A stretch of 64,000 nt of DNA, from assembly GCA_029215795.1 (NCBI GenBank), contig JARDYH010000004.1:212638517-212702516 (forward strand), read 5' to 3'. A program made the position numbers and the translations under genes. Every line of letters begins with the position of its first letter. Within the stretch, counting starts at the first letter, position 1. The notes under the pieces are model-generated. The model was given only the letters and a program-made list of their open reading frames with translations. It was not told where the DNA came from and ran no database searches. The DNA is from Anniella stebbinsi (taxonomy: Eukaryota > Chordata > Lepidosauria > Squamata > Anniellidae). Positions 10,841 to 21,157 of the stretch are shown in pieces.

Positions 10841-11970
10841 CCTCCTTAATCTGTACCTGGGAGCAAAGTCCCAAACTTCACAATGAGCTAAGGTGCTACT
10901 GCATGTGAGCTGATCACTTCAGTTTACATTCTGAGACTGAAATACTATATATTTGTAGCAGTCTGCAGTTGAGATTAACTGACGTTACACTGCCATTTGC
11001 CTGATCCATCACTGAACAATTTTGGACAATTAGAAAATTTGCTCATCTTTTGTTTGTCTTTGCTAGCCTTGAATATGAATATATAGAGAAGCTTTTCTCT
11101 CTCATCTTGGCTCTGGGAAGCAGAGTAGGGCCAACATTTAAGCCTCTGTGGTCTAGAATGTGGTTTGGCTGTGATCCTAAACACATTTTCTTGTAAGCAC
11201 ACTTGAAAAATTATTTATTTATAAGTAAATCCCATTGTGATCAATGGGACTTACAAGAATATTCCATTTCAGTCCTAGAGATGTGTAAACTGGAAGCATG
11301 TGACCTTAAGCTCTGTTTGAAACATCCCAGAGCAAGCACTTTGTGAAGTATATGATATCTTCCTTATCACTGCAGTGATCATGTGTTCTCCACAGAGGGA
11401 AATATCCAGCATTTTCACCAAGGAAACTCAAATTCTACAACCTGAATAAACATGCAACTTTGTATACTTCCTTGTTCTGCACAATTTATCTAAAAATGGG
11501 ACAGATTAGAAACTCTCTGATTGCTGGAAGTTCTTTGAGATTTTAATGAGATAATAATCACATTGTTATAACCAATAAAGCACAGCAGAGGGTTCAAAAT
11601 GTGCTTTAGAAATGTGAAAGTTGTGAGGATTAGTGCTTAGAGTGTTGAACTAGAACTGGGAAGCCCCATGTTCAAATCCTGTACTCAGCCACAAAGTTCA
11701 CTGTGGCAGAAATACTCTCCCAGCCTGGCCTACTCCACAGGGTTGTTGCTTCCGGGAAAAGCACAAAGTGTTGGTCATTACCTTTAAGCTCTACATGGTG
11801 TGGGTCCAGGTTACCTGCGGGATCACCTTCTCCCATACTATCTGCCACACACACTCAAGTCCTCTGGGGTGAATTTACTTCAGTCAGCCAAAACTAGGCT
11901 AACTGTTACCCAGATGACCTTTTCTTCTGTCGCCCCCAGACTGTGGAATGGCCTGCCGGAGGAGATTCAT

Positions 11971-12435
11971 AGAATTATAGAATCATAGAATAGTAGAGTT
12001 GGAAGGGGCCTATAAGGCCATCGAGTCCAACCCCCTGCTCAATGCAGGAATCTACCTTAAAGCATACCCGACAGATGGTTGTCCAGCTGCCTCTTGAATA
12101 TGGGAGAGCCCACCACCTCCTGTTGGTTCTATTGTCGTATTGCTCTAACAGTCAGGAAGTTTTTCCTGATGTCCAGCCAGAATCTGGCTTCCTGTAACTT
12201 GAGCCCATTATTCCATGTCCTGCATTCTGGGTTGATCAAGAAGAGATCCTGGCCCTCCTCCATGTGGCAACCTTTTAAGTATTTGAAGAGTGCTATCATG
12301 TCTCCCCTCAGTCTTCTTTTCTCCAGGCTAAACATGCCCAGTTCTTTCAATCTCTCCTCATAGGGCTTTGTTTCCAGACCCCTGATCATCCTTGTTGCCC
12401 TTCTCTGAACACACTCCAGCTTATCTGCATCCTGC
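11971..12435 (-). mobile_element. CR1 LINE 3' end
   Basis: Minus-strand CR1: coding end at 12,435 and the diagnostic tail with repeated 'atcatagaat' wording near 11,971-11,995. The 3' untranslated part includes ccaaccccctgctcaatgca on the plus strand, a familiar sauropsid CR1 block. ATTCAT occurs at both borders (11,965-11,970 and 12,436-12,441) and is a plausible target duplication. It lies inside the L2-like element, making it the youngest of the three nested insertions. Confidence 0.88.
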
Positions 12436-12437
12436 AT
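12129..12437 (-). pseudogene. CR1 ORF2 C-terminal fragment
   Basis: A 102-codon open stretch from the extreme C-terminal part of the CR1 endonuclease/reverse transcriptase polyprotein. Recognisable blocks are KLECVQRRATRMIRGLE near residues 6-22, then YEERLKELGMFSLEKRRLRG and DMIALFKYLKG, and finally FWLDIRKNFLTVRAIRQ. These are characteristic of the region after the polymerase domain. The catalytic polymerase and endonuclease domains are absent because the copy is 5'-truncated. The apparent start methionine is incidental. Confidence 0.85.
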
Positions 12438-12785
12438 TCATCAATTTAACACTCTCTCTGAGTTTAATACAGCTATAAAAATTAGCCTCTTCCGGCAGGC
12501 CTATCCAGATCAATTTTAAACCAATAATTTTAAGATATCTTGATTGCTATTTTGATTTGGTATTGGATTTATAGGCTCTTTTAATTAATTTTATGTATTT
12601 AATTTATATTGTACTGTTGTACTAATGTTGTTCCCTGCCTCAATCCAAAGGGAGAGGTGGGAAATAAATAAATAAATAAATAAACATTGTTGTTGTAAGG
12701 ACAAAATGGGGCAGAGAACCATGTATGTCACCTTCAGCTCCTTGGAAGAAAGGCAGGATATCAATGTAGTAAATGAATAAAAATT

Positions 12786-13502
12786 TTAAAAAGTATTTTC
12801 CAGCCTGATCTATAGACCATAATATTTTGCAAACAGGGTTACAAGTGTTGGTGGGGCAATTTTGGCTCAGATTTACACATAACTCCAAGTCCTTAATTGA
12901 GTACCAGAATGGAGTTGTAAATTTACTCCATTGTCATAAGTGTGCCGATACTAATGATTATTACCTTCAGCTTGAAATATGCTTTCCTCTTCACCATTGA
13001 TGGTAGCCTAATTTCAACTAATCAACCCTTTGGCATTTACTGCAACTTACTTCAGATTACTTAAGTAAAATGTGCCTCTGCTTTCTTCCCTGCCAGGTCA
13101 AATGGCAAAATATGTATCAGGGAAACATCTTACTTCCTAAATACTGCATGACTAAATTCATTAATCAAACTTCTACTGAGAATCAACTCATGTCACTCCT
13201 GCAAACATGAAAATCCTCTTAAAAGATTATCTTAGAAAAAATAAGAAGAAAAGCGATTTTTTTAAAGGCACTGTCAGTTGAAAAAGCCAATGATAAACAA
13301 TCCCACTAATTTATCCAGGGGAGTAACAGATTCCCTGCAGGATGCACATTGCATGGGGGTGGGGGAATGAAACAGTAATTCAGACTAAGACTAAGCACAG
13401 AGACAGCCCCAAGTGTCCTGAAGCCTTCAGCAAGTATTACGAATTAAAATCAGTCATGGAGCTAGGGTGGGGCAATAGTGGTACTTACTCTGGGAACAGT
13501 GC
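12786..13502. other. No gene recognised
   Basis: Unique AT-rich sequence between two SINE copies. A 101-codon plus-strand frame at 13,342-13,647 runs into the SINE and has no recognisable protein features. Confidence 0.5.
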
Positions 13503-13739
13503 TTACTTTGGTTTAGTGGCTAAAGTGTTTGACTGGGAGTTGGGAGATCAGAGTTCTAGTCCCCACTCAGCCATGGAAGCACACTGGCTGACTTTGGGCC
13601 AGTCACAGATTCTCAGCCCACCCTACTTCACAGGGTTGTTATTGTGAGGATAAAATGGAGAGGAGGATTATTATATATGCTGTCTTGGGTTCCTTGGAGG
13701 AAAAGAGGCTGGATATAAATGCAATAAATAAATAAGTAA
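13503..13739 (+). mobile_element. Sauria-type SINE, near full length
   Basis: The best SINE copy in the window. It has an A-box-like tagtggctaaagtg, a B-box-like gagttctagtcc, cactcagccatggaagcaca, gggccagtcacagattctca, cagggttgttattgtgagga, ccttggaggaaaagaggctg, then gatataaatgcaataaataa and an AAAT tail. The tail is the part that in this family resembles Bov-B LINE 3' ends, which supply the reverse transcriptase. Confidence 0.88.
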
Positions 13740-13835
13740 GTTTTGGGGGCACCTCAGTAAGGTGCTGTCCTGAGCTCCCTCCTACCTGGGTGGACAAATT
13801 CCTCAGCTGCTGCAGTTGCAGCCACCACATTTATT

Positions 13836-13996
13836 TTCCTGAAATGCAATGTGCCAGAAATTCTAGTTCTGTGGTATTGTGGGTTTAAAAATGGCTGCCA
13901 CCACAAAAAAATGGCAGCCTCCATGTTTTTGTTGTGGCAGCCATTTCTTTAGCCCATAATGCACAAGAACTGTCAGTACATTGCATTTTGGGAAAT
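13836..13996. mobile_element. Palindromic MITE-like element
   Basis: A long imperfect inverted repeat. The left arm reads gaaatgcaatgt, agttctgtggtattgtgggt, aaaatggctgccaccacaaa. The right arm gives the near-complement: tttgttgtggcagccatttc, agcccataatgcacaagaac, acattgcattttggg. There is a short apex at about 13,910-13,923. No coding capacity. No clean target duplication found. Confidence 0.65.
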
Positions 13997-14107
13997 TAAA
14001 GGTGGTGAGTGACTGTAACCATGGCTACCATGGAATCCAGAGCAGTGAGGAGGTTCAAGCAGCAGTGAACTCCCCCATAGGTTTCAAGAGCAGAGTGGGT
14101 CTTGGTA

Positions 14108-14421
14108 GGGTGACCAGATAAAATCCAGGACAGGGCTCATGTAACTTTAACAGTTGTAGAGAAAAGGGAATTTCAGCCAGTGTCACTTGTATGCAATTAG
14201 TTCCTGGTGATATTCCCTCTTCATCACAACTGTTAAAGTTGCAGGGGCCCTGCCTTCTTTTGATATGTCACTATAATATAGTGCATGCACCTTTAACTGT
14301 CATGATGAAGAGGGAATATCACCAGGAACTAATTGCATACATATGACACTTGCTGAAATTTCCTTTTCTCTACAACTGTTAAAGTTACATGAGCCCTGAC
14401 CTGGATTTTATATGGTCAGTC
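14108..14421. mobile_element. Palindromic MITE with TA target duplication, copy 2
   Basis: Same family as 827-1,144: starts gggtgaccagataaaatcca, contains gtaactttaacagttgtaga and ttagttcctggtgatattcc, and mirrors them in the right half. Flanked by TA at 14,106-14,107 and 14,422-14,423. The last bases of the right inverted repeat have changed (gtcagtc where gtcaccc is expected), so this copy is probably immobile. Two copies in 13 kb suggest an abundant family. Confidence 0.85.
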
Positions 14422-14514
14422 TAGGCCTTGGCATTTGCCTGAATATGTCGCATGATGGCACCAGACCTTCCTGGGCACAATTTGAATATGGGCATACAGT
14501 GGGATCAGAATTGG

Positions 14515-14760
14515 GATGTGCAAGAATTTCTTTCCTTTTCACAAATCATACAAATATGTCTTGTTTCATGTTTTAGTCAACAGGTGGGGGGGAACCACAC
14601 ATTTTTGAAAAATATGTGCAGAAATACGTACTTTTCCCATTCAAAATGTGTTTTTTTGCTATTCAAATAAGTTGAAAAACAGGTTGGAAACAAAAACAGG
14701 AGCGAGCTAAAGTGAACTTCGTGATTGTGGGGAAAATTCAGATGAACTTGAAAATTACTG
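14515..14760. repeat. AT-rich dispersed repeat copy
   Basis: Begins near gggatgtgcaagaatttctt and contains aaatatgtgcagaaatacgt and ttcaaaatgtgttttt. It resembles the segments at 1.9, 10.5 and 25.4 kb. The 'gggatgtgca' start is shared in form with the left edge of the satellite at 28,544, which may point to a superfamily-level terminal motif; that link is weak. Confidence 0.4.
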
Positions 14761-15844
14761 GTTCTCCCAACCCCAGATCAAAGTTCAGATAACATTTTGA
14801 AATTCATGGCGATATATTATTGTATGGTTTTGAAGACAGTAGATAAGAAGTCATTTATCAGCATGGACAAAATCCATGTCATATATTGACAGTTATAAAA
14901 GTAATGTTAAAATATGTAATATTCAAGATCACATTTATAGATAATTTGGTATCGGTAAGTGAGGTACATATTTGTGTCCCTTTACTGTTGCAAGAACAGA
15001 AGTCAAATGTGTTCTTTCATTTTCTATCGCAGCGGAACAGAAAACTACAATCCTGGTCTACTAAACTAGATTTATAGTGTGTAGGTTGAGCTGTTTGAAA
15101 TTCAGCATCTAGCACTTTTCCTATCATATCTTACTAGTGGTAAAATGCACTCCACTCCACTGAAATGGCTTCTTCACCCTTCAGGATTATTTGGCTTCCT
15201 ACAGATCTACTAACATCAGCCCTCAAAGCCTTACACATTCACAGACAGATTACTGCCTCCAGTGTGGAGTTTGTTTTTGCTCAGTCTTCCTTGCTAGTCC
15301 AACACTTTACAAAATGTAGCCTCTGTGCAAAGAGGAGAGGCCACTGTGAAAGCATCATAGAGTGCAGCTTGGCCTCTTCCAAACACACGGATAGGGTTGT
15401 CAACGTGCTGAGAACGTACCTGCAAGATGAAAAGCCTTCTGTGTTTGATGAAGCTAGCAGCATAATAGCATCATTAATTTAATTATTTTGCAAGGGATAA
15501 ATTCCAGCAATAGTCCCCACATTGCAAATGTCGTAGGTTTAATATATGGTGTCACACCTACATAACAACTGAGGTGTGAACAACTTGGTGTATGTATTGT
15601 ATCCGCTAACACATTTACCTACAGCACAATAACCAATGTGTGAATGATTTGTGATACTACTCCTACAAAAGTATAATCATTAAGCAAACTTTTGAAAAAG
15701 AACATTGGCTCTCAGCGTTCATAAGTACTGTCTTCAGAACAGCTGGATGCAATGATCTATCTATTGATCATGGCAAGAGTGTTACAGTGCCAGTGAAGAG
15801 CTTCCTCTTAAACTCAGCTGAAATAGCTGACATAGAACACTTAT
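14761..15844. other. No gene recognised; one unassigned 105-codon frame
   Basis: The plus-strand frame 15,165-15,482 has ordinary amino-acid composition, including the stretch SSLLVQHFTKCSLCAKRRGH, and no low-complexity bias. I recognise no domain, no ribosome-start context beyond the first ATG, and no splice partners. It could be a chance frame or the trace of a processed pseudogene. The rest is AT-rich unique sequence. Confidence 0.4.
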
Positions 15845-16110
15845 TCTAGCCCACTTGCACTGGCTGCCTATACATTTCTGAGTCTAATTCAAGGTGCTGT
15901 TTTTGACCTATTAAACCTTACATGGCTCAGGTCTGCAGTACCTGATGGAGTGACTCTCCTGGCACAAACCTACCTGTATAATATGATCATCATCTAAAGC
16001 CCTCCTCCAACAGAATTTTGGAGGATAACAACAAGGGAGAAGGCCTTTACAGTGGTGGCCTCCTGATTATAGAATGCTCTCCCCAGTGAAGCCCAGCTGG
16101 CACCAACACG
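15845..16110 (+). mobile_element. L2-like LINE fragment
   Basis: Contains the recurrent wording cactggctgcctatacattt, attcaaggtgctgtttttga and ccttacatggctcaggtctg, which translates in pieces as HWLPI, FKVL and LHGSGLQYL. These are hallmarks of the region just before the C-terminus of CR1/L2-group proteins. Multiple stops and small indels are present. Confidence 0.7.
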
Positions 16111-16129
16111 GTAGGCTTGTAGCATGGGG

Positions 16130-16960
16130 GTTTGCAGCTTTGTAACTTGGGGGTCTTCCTGGAGCCATCTTTGTCAGTCGAGTCTCAAGTAGCCTCAGTG
16201 GCAGGGAGTGTTTTATACCACTTTCAGTGGGTGGCCCGGCTATGCCCATTTCTGGACAGAGATAACCTGGCTTCAGTTGTCTATGCTCTGGTAACCTCCA
16301 AGTTAGATTACTGCAATGCACACTACTTGGGTCTGCCTTTGAAGATGGTTCAGAAGCTGTAGCTTGTGCAAAATGCAGCGTCCAGATTGATAACAGGGAT
16401 GAGTTGGTCTGAACATATAATGCTGATTCTGACTTGCATGCACTGGCTGCCTGTAGGTTTCTGAGCCTGATTCAAGGTGCTAGTTCTGACTTATAAAGCC
16501 TTATATGGGTCAGGACAACATTACCTGATGGAGCAGCTCTCCTGGCATGAACTGATCCATTCACTATGTTAGCATCTAAGAATCTCCTCTGGGTGCCTCC
16601 TCTGAGGGAAACTTGGAGAGTGGCAGCAGGCATGAGGACCTTCTTAGTGGTGGCCCCCCAATTTTGGAATAATCCCAGATGAGGCCCACCTGGTGCCAAA
16701 ATTGTTATCTTTTCAGTGACAGATTAAAGCTGCCCTCTTCTCTCAGGCATTTGGCAGCATATAATGAATTTTAATCAGGTCCTGGATTGTCTTTGGTTGA
16801 TTGTTTTAATTTTTTTAGATATATGTTGTCTGAGTGTGTGCTCTATATTTGTATGTTTTTTCATGTTTTATTTTTATTATTTGTTGCCCAGAGTGTTTTA
16901 GCTCTGAGGCAGTATAGAAATAAAATAAATGAAATGAAAAGAAAAGAAATCTTTTTAGCT
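16130..16960 (+). mobile_element. L2-like LINE 3' part
   Basis: A 76-codon open stretch at 16,132-16,362 encodes LGVFLEPSLSVESQVASVAG, then LVTSKLDYCNAHYLGLPLKM. This is the region following the reverse-transcriptase catalytic core in L2-like LINEs. The coding trace continues out of frame through cactggctgcctgtaggttt and aaagccttatatgggtcagg, then a 3' untranslated region ending near gaggcagtatagaaataaaa. The polymerase active site is not included, so it is a dead 5'-truncated copy. Confidence 0.75.
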
Positions 16961-16979
16961 CCAGGTTAAGACCTTCCTC

Positions 16980-17172
16980 TACTCCCAGCATTTGACAGCA
17001 GCTGATAAGGCCAAATCCAAATATAATTTATTATGGTCATAGACCAGCAGATTAAAAGTAGCTACAAATACAGCAATTATTAAAAACCAATTAAAAATAA
17101 CAACAAGAAAACAAGTCAATAAACAGCAAATTAAAATAGATACTCCCAGCATTTGACAGCAGCTGATAAGGC
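16980..17172. mobile_element. Small insertion flanked by an exact 32-bp direct repeat
   Basis: Positions 16,980-17,011 and 17,141-17,172 are identical (beginning tactcccagcatttgacagc and ending gctgataaggc). The 129-bp segment between them is AT-rich; its reverse complement ends 'ctggtctatgaccataataa', which looks like the 3' end of a retroposed element lying in minus orientation. The direct repeat is long for a retroposition target duplication, but it is exact. Confidence 0.75.
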
Positions 17173-17221
17173 TCTTAATGGATCCTGGGATTTTTACTGA
17201 TGATTGTAGAAAAAATATAAT

Positions 17222-17255
17222 AAATGAAATGAAATGAAATGAAATGAAATGAAAG
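17222..17255 (+). repeat. GAAAT microsatellite
   Basis: About six GAAAT repeats; acts as the tail of the L2-like fragment before it. Confidence 0.9.
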
Positions 17256-17256
17256 A

Positions 17257-18104
17257 ATGATCTGGGCAAGCTCCAGATTAAGAGGGGTTTTCAGAAAATG
17301 CCCTCTGGTGGGCTCCTTTTGGGTCAATAGCCAGGACTGGTGTCAAGTGTGGGCAGGATTGGGCACCTGCCATGGGCCCGCACTCCAGCAGGGTTCCCCT
17401 GATGAGCCCCCAAGAGTCACTCTTCCTGTTCGCCATTGCTACCTGCTTCTTCCCCTATCTCTCGTTCTGGCCCAGAGAATGATGGTGACAAGAAGGAGGA
17501 CTAGTAAATGTCATTGCCTACTTGCTCACTGGTTCTTCCCCTGTTAAGCACACATGTGGTGACAATGGACCCCCCTACAAGAATTTGGTTTGACACCCGG
17601 TTGGCCGATTATGCGCATCTACTCGCAATCGCTTTTATGCCTACTCCCTATACACAGGAGGCGGTGAAGCACATTACCGGTTGTATGAAACGCGCTTTAA
17701 AATTGTTCCATGCAGAGAATCACTTGTTTACATGGTCATGAGGTGCTTTAACTGCCGCGGTAAATTAAAACTCGCAATTTAATGCGCATTCGATAATGCG
17801 CATAATCAGACAGAAAAAGCGCCTCAACCCCCGATTTGCGCTCCAGTCATGTGGAGGTAAAATCGGGAATGCGCTTTGAAAGAGCTTTAAATTGCTCTTT
17901 TAGAGGCACCCAATGATAAGAAAATGGAAGAGGAGCAATAGCAGCTAGTAAGCATGGTGGTATGAGGGAGTGGGGCCATTGAGGGTGTCTTGCTAAAGGG
18001 TCAATGGTCAAGAGCAGTGATGAGCTATGAGGCACCATTACACATTTCCCACAAGGCCCCTTTGCAGCCTGAGGAGGCTGATGATGGATGACACAATACT
18101 TGAA
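17257..18104. other. No gene recognised; CpG-rich block 17,574-17,910
   Basis: In contrast to its neighbours, 17,574-17,910 has many CpG dinucleotides, with repeated gcgcat, gcgctttaaa and aatcggg words on both strands (for example aatgcgcattcgataatgcg). This suggests a relatively young inserted element with unmutated CpGs. I could not find terminal repeats or a coding frame. The remainder is unremarkable. Confidence 0.45.
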
Positions 18105-18136
18105 TATCTATCTATCTATCTATCTATCTATTTATC
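18105..18136 (+). repeat. TATC tetranucleotide microsatellite
   Basis: About eight TATC units with one interruption (tatttatc) at the right end. Confidence 0.92.
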
Positions 18137-19552
18137 TTTTGAATTGAAATCAACAAAATTTATAAAAGTTTGCACACAGGGAAGACAGTTTATAAGAATT
18201 GTGTAGGCTATTTGTACTAAGGCTAGTTTTTAACTGTGGACTGAGGTGCAGACATGGAACACAGATGTGAGAGAGAACAGGTGAGGTGCCCTCTCATTGG
18301 GGAAAGGCTTAGAAAACCAATATTTTGTAAAGTAGTTGCAAAATAAACTAAAGTAGTTTATAGTAGTTAGTAGTTAAAGTAGTTAACTACTAAAGTGGTT
18401 AAGCTGTTATGCTAAACCTGCTGCTAGCTCAACACTGTGTGACAATAGCCCCATAAATAAACAATAATGTAGCAAGACTCTCAGCAAGCAATCCTGTGTC
18501 CCCCGATGTCTAGGGGGATATAGGATTGTTTGGTTTCCTGACTCTGAGCTTGTAAACAGGGCTGTGAGCTGGAAGTCAGCTCCCTGCCCCTTCCCTGTCC
18601 CCCTTGTACCCAGTGCAGCGAGAACTGAGCAGGCTACCTCTATGCACTCAGAAAATAAAGGGTGGAGACAGGGGACAAGGGTCGTTCCTGGGAGAGGGGA
18701 GGGAAGGAGACTGGGGCAGCTACTCTACACTGTTTCCTATGGATGCTCCAGCTTTCTTCCTTCCCTCTCCAACTCTGGGGCACCATTGTTAGACAGACAA
18801 AATACCCATCTAGCAGAAATGTAAGGTAGACAGGACTACTGCAGCTCTGCATGCAATTCCCAGCAGCATCTGAGTTTGGAAGTGGATGAAAATCATGACA
18901 GGACTGTGCCCTCAGACATGCTTGTAGCGTCACTATTTTAATTCACTGAATTTCTCCCAAAGTGATGAGGGTGATAGGGAACTCAGCCAATCTGACGCCA
19001 CCATTGACGTCATGGATCCTGTGAGGGCATCAGAGATGCTCTGGAGACTTCATTGGTCCTGAAATCCAAAGATGCACCAGATTGGCTGAGTTCCCTGATA
19101 CACTTGTCCCCATGGGGGAAATTCAGTAAATTAAAATGGTGGCAGGCAAGGGCAGGTTGGCTGCTTGCGCTGTGTACCTCCAATGTCCTGTCCCCATTAC
19201 CCACCCATTTTAGCTAGCCAGTTGGCCAGGCCCAAGAGTTCGTGGCAGTGTTAGTGGTGGGGTGAAGGCTAGTGAGAGAAGATTGGAAGTGGGTGGGAGA
19301 GGAACAGGCCCACCACCAAACAAAGCAAGGTTTAAAAAGCAGTTGTGGGGGAACTACTCTCTGCAATGAGAGCCAGGCAATGTGGCAGGGACTCCTGGAA
19401 GATTCCTCACTCATGGCCCTGTTAAACATTTGCAAGAGCACTTTTCTGTTATCTCCAGGGTGATCCATTTTTTATTTGGGAAGAATGGTGTACTAGCTAC
19501 TCAATCCAAAAATGCACATCCCCATGCCCAATTGGGCGGGGGAGGAAAGTTG
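18137..19552. other. No gene recognised
   Basis: Unique sequence. 18,340-18,400 is locally repetitive (taaagtagtt words). 18,560-18,830 and 19,140-19,480 give short open frames on both strands without recognisable proteins. Confidence 0.5.
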
Positions 19553-19585
19553 TGTGTGTGTGTGTGTGAGGTGAGGTGAGGTGGA
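19548..19585 (+). repeat. GT microsatellite followed by GAGGT repeats
   Basis: About ten GT dinucleotides, then three to four GAGGT units, directly preceding the GC-rich start of the decayed retroelement. Confidence 0.85.
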
Positions 19586-19701
19586 GGCTCGCTATTGGCA
19601 GCCTCGTATGGTCTCACTGGGCGGGGCTGGGTCTGGGGGCTTAAGAGCCGAGCAACGGACCTGCCCGGCATTCTTTCTCCTGAGCTTCACTGGGCAATCG
19701 G

Positions 19702-19937
19702 CCCCAGGTTTGAGGGAGGGCCAGCTGGTCATCCCAGGATAATGCCAACGCGGGTGCCTCAGCGCTGGTACCAGGAGCTACAGGGCATGTGGGCTCATAA
19801 CAGGGGAAGGGCCAGCTGGCCCTCGCTTTGCAGGCGCACACGCGTGCGGCCATGTGTCTCCCCATGCGTTGGCTGACGCCGGGGTAGCCTGTTCGTTCAG
19901 TCCCAGGTTTGAGGGAGGGGCGGCTGGTCAGATCAGG
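19702..19937 (+). repeat. Dispersed direct repeat in the retroelement 5' end
   Basis: cccaggtttgagggaggg followed by agctggtca/ggctggtca occurs at 19,702-19,738 and 19,902-19,937, about 200 bp apart. It could be a tandem module of a 5' leader. Confidence 0.7.
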
Positions 19938-20611
19938 CATAGCCCAATGGAACAGGGTGCCAAGGCAGTCTAGCCAAACTTGGGGAGTTTAAATTCCCTT
20001 TGAGAGGTAAACGTTCTTTTGTTTTAACTCAGATAGTTGTTGTTTTTCTGGTTCTGGCAGGAGCAGTTTTCACATATGCTGGATAGTTATGTGTTTCTCT
20101 GCTTTTAAGTTCAAGTAGGGTTTTCACCTCATATCAGGGAAGATTCTACTATGTTGCTTTGGGGAAACGATGGCCTATATCAAGAAGTTCTTGCTCCTGG
20201 CCCGCTGGGACGCCGTGGAAGCTTCAGGATTTCTGCACGCATTCGCAGGTAAAAGTTCCCAGTGATACCAATTCATCACTTTCCAGTTCTGGGAATACTA
20301 AACACTATAATCTAGGAACAAGATGGCTAGTCAGGCCATGCCTAAGCGTGCAACCATATGGGCACAGCATACTTTGCTGAGCTGGAGGGAGAACTTCCTG
20401 CTCACTTTTTAGAAAGGAGCTTTGATTGAGATGATATGCCAACATACAATTGTTGGGCAGACTTGGCAAGTGTTGTTGCAGCCACTGCTGGGGCTGGAAT
20501 AACATTGGCCAGATGGAGTACCCGCCTCACTGTTGCGGCATTGCAAGTAATCATTGGCAAGTCGTCTTAGTGTAAAGGCATCATGCTGGCCAGATTGCAC
20601 AGACGATAGGA

Positions 20612-21157
20612 ATCGTCTGAGGGCTGTCAGCTTGGGTGTGTTGACTTTCCACAGGAAAGGAGAGGGACTTCATTCAGGTGAAGTTTTCCCCTATATTTGG
20701 AGCTTTCAACGATGCATACCCTATTTTAATCTGGTTGATTATTAGGCCGGGCCAATAGTATTAGTTCAGACATACACACTGCCCTCATACAGTACAGAGA
20801 TGTGAATATTGATTCTCACAGCATCACATCAGTGTTCATTACGTGAAAGAAAGGCTTTAGTTGGCAAGCGATGCTTGGTTGTCATCCAAGTGCTGTCAAC
20901 TGGGGTGTCTTGGCTTTCCACAGGAAAGGAAAGGGACTTCACTTAGGTGGAGTTTTTTGCTATAGTTGTAGCTTTCAATGACACATACGCTATTTTAATC
21001 TGGTTGATTATTAGTCCGGGCCAACAGTATTAGTTTAGACATATACACACTGCCCTCATACAGTCCAGGGATGTGGATATTGATTCTTGTAGCATCACAT
21101 CTGAGTTCATTACATGAAGGACTGGCTTTAGTTGGCAAGCGATGCCTGGTTGTGCCT
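20612..21157 (+). repeat. Tandem duplication of about 275 bp
   Basis: The block from the gctgtcag/gctgtcaa wording through ctttagttggcaagcgatgc occurs at about 20,612-20,880 and again at about 20,890-21,145. Shared strings include gactttccacaggaaagg (first copy; one base different in the second) and ttttaatctggttgattatt (both copies). Identity is moderate, so the duplication is not recent. Confidence 0.8.

Larger units (their letters stand above)
8981..11620. other. No gene recognised; GC-rich patch
   Basis: 9,000-9,560 is GC-rich and open in several frames on both strands at once (up to 119 codons). Such multi-frame openness reflects base composition more than coding. 9,840-10,100 and 10,200-10,430 give open frames with no recognised domain. 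11,200-11,280 carries 'caatgggacttac' wording common in old reptile repeats. Nothing here is called as a gene. Confidence 0.45.
11749..12686 (+). mobile_element. L2-like LINE 3' end, inserted in a SINE
   Basis: Frames on the plus strand give the typical end of a CR1/L2-group reverse transcriptase protein: LHGLGPGYLRDHLLPYYLPH upstream and APRLWNGLPEEIH near 11,930-11,970, then after the CR1 interruption ISLFRQAYP near 12,475-12,510. A 3' untranslated region and an AAATA tail follow (12,660-12,684). The element is a 5'-truncated remnant and cannot move. Clade assignment (L2-like) is from protein wording and could equally be another member of the CR1 group. Confidence 0.7.
11622..12785 (+). mobile_element. 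Sauria-type SINE split by a LINE insertion
   Basis: The 5' part (11,622-11,748) has the B-box-like gttcaaatcctg, ctcagcca and the block ending cacagggttgttg. The 3' part (12,693-12,785) resumes with ttgtaaggacaaaatggggc, then ctccttggaagaaaggcagg and atatcaatgtagtaaatgaa. Joined, they give the same layout as the intact copy at 13.5 kb. The string ttgttg is present at both junctions (11,743-11,748 and 12,687-12,692) and is the likely target duplication of the intruding LINE. Confidence 0.8.
16961..17256 (+). mobile_element. L2-like 3' tail with internal insertion
   Basis: Starts with wording parallel to the end of the preceding copy (aagaccttcctct, gcatttgacagcagctgata) and ends in a GAAAT microsatellite tail (about 17,222-17,255). 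It is interrupted by a 129-bp insertion at 17,012-17,140 flanked by a 32-bp direct repeat. Confidence 0.6.

Noticed and set aside
15165..15482. 105-codon frame as a small protein gene
   Set aside because: Ordinary composition is suggestive, but there is no recognisable domain, promoter or exon structure, so it is left as unassigned.
19600..20000. CpG-island promoter of a host gene
   Set aside because: GC-rich and with CpGs, but it leads into a decayed retroelement and no first exon can be seen.
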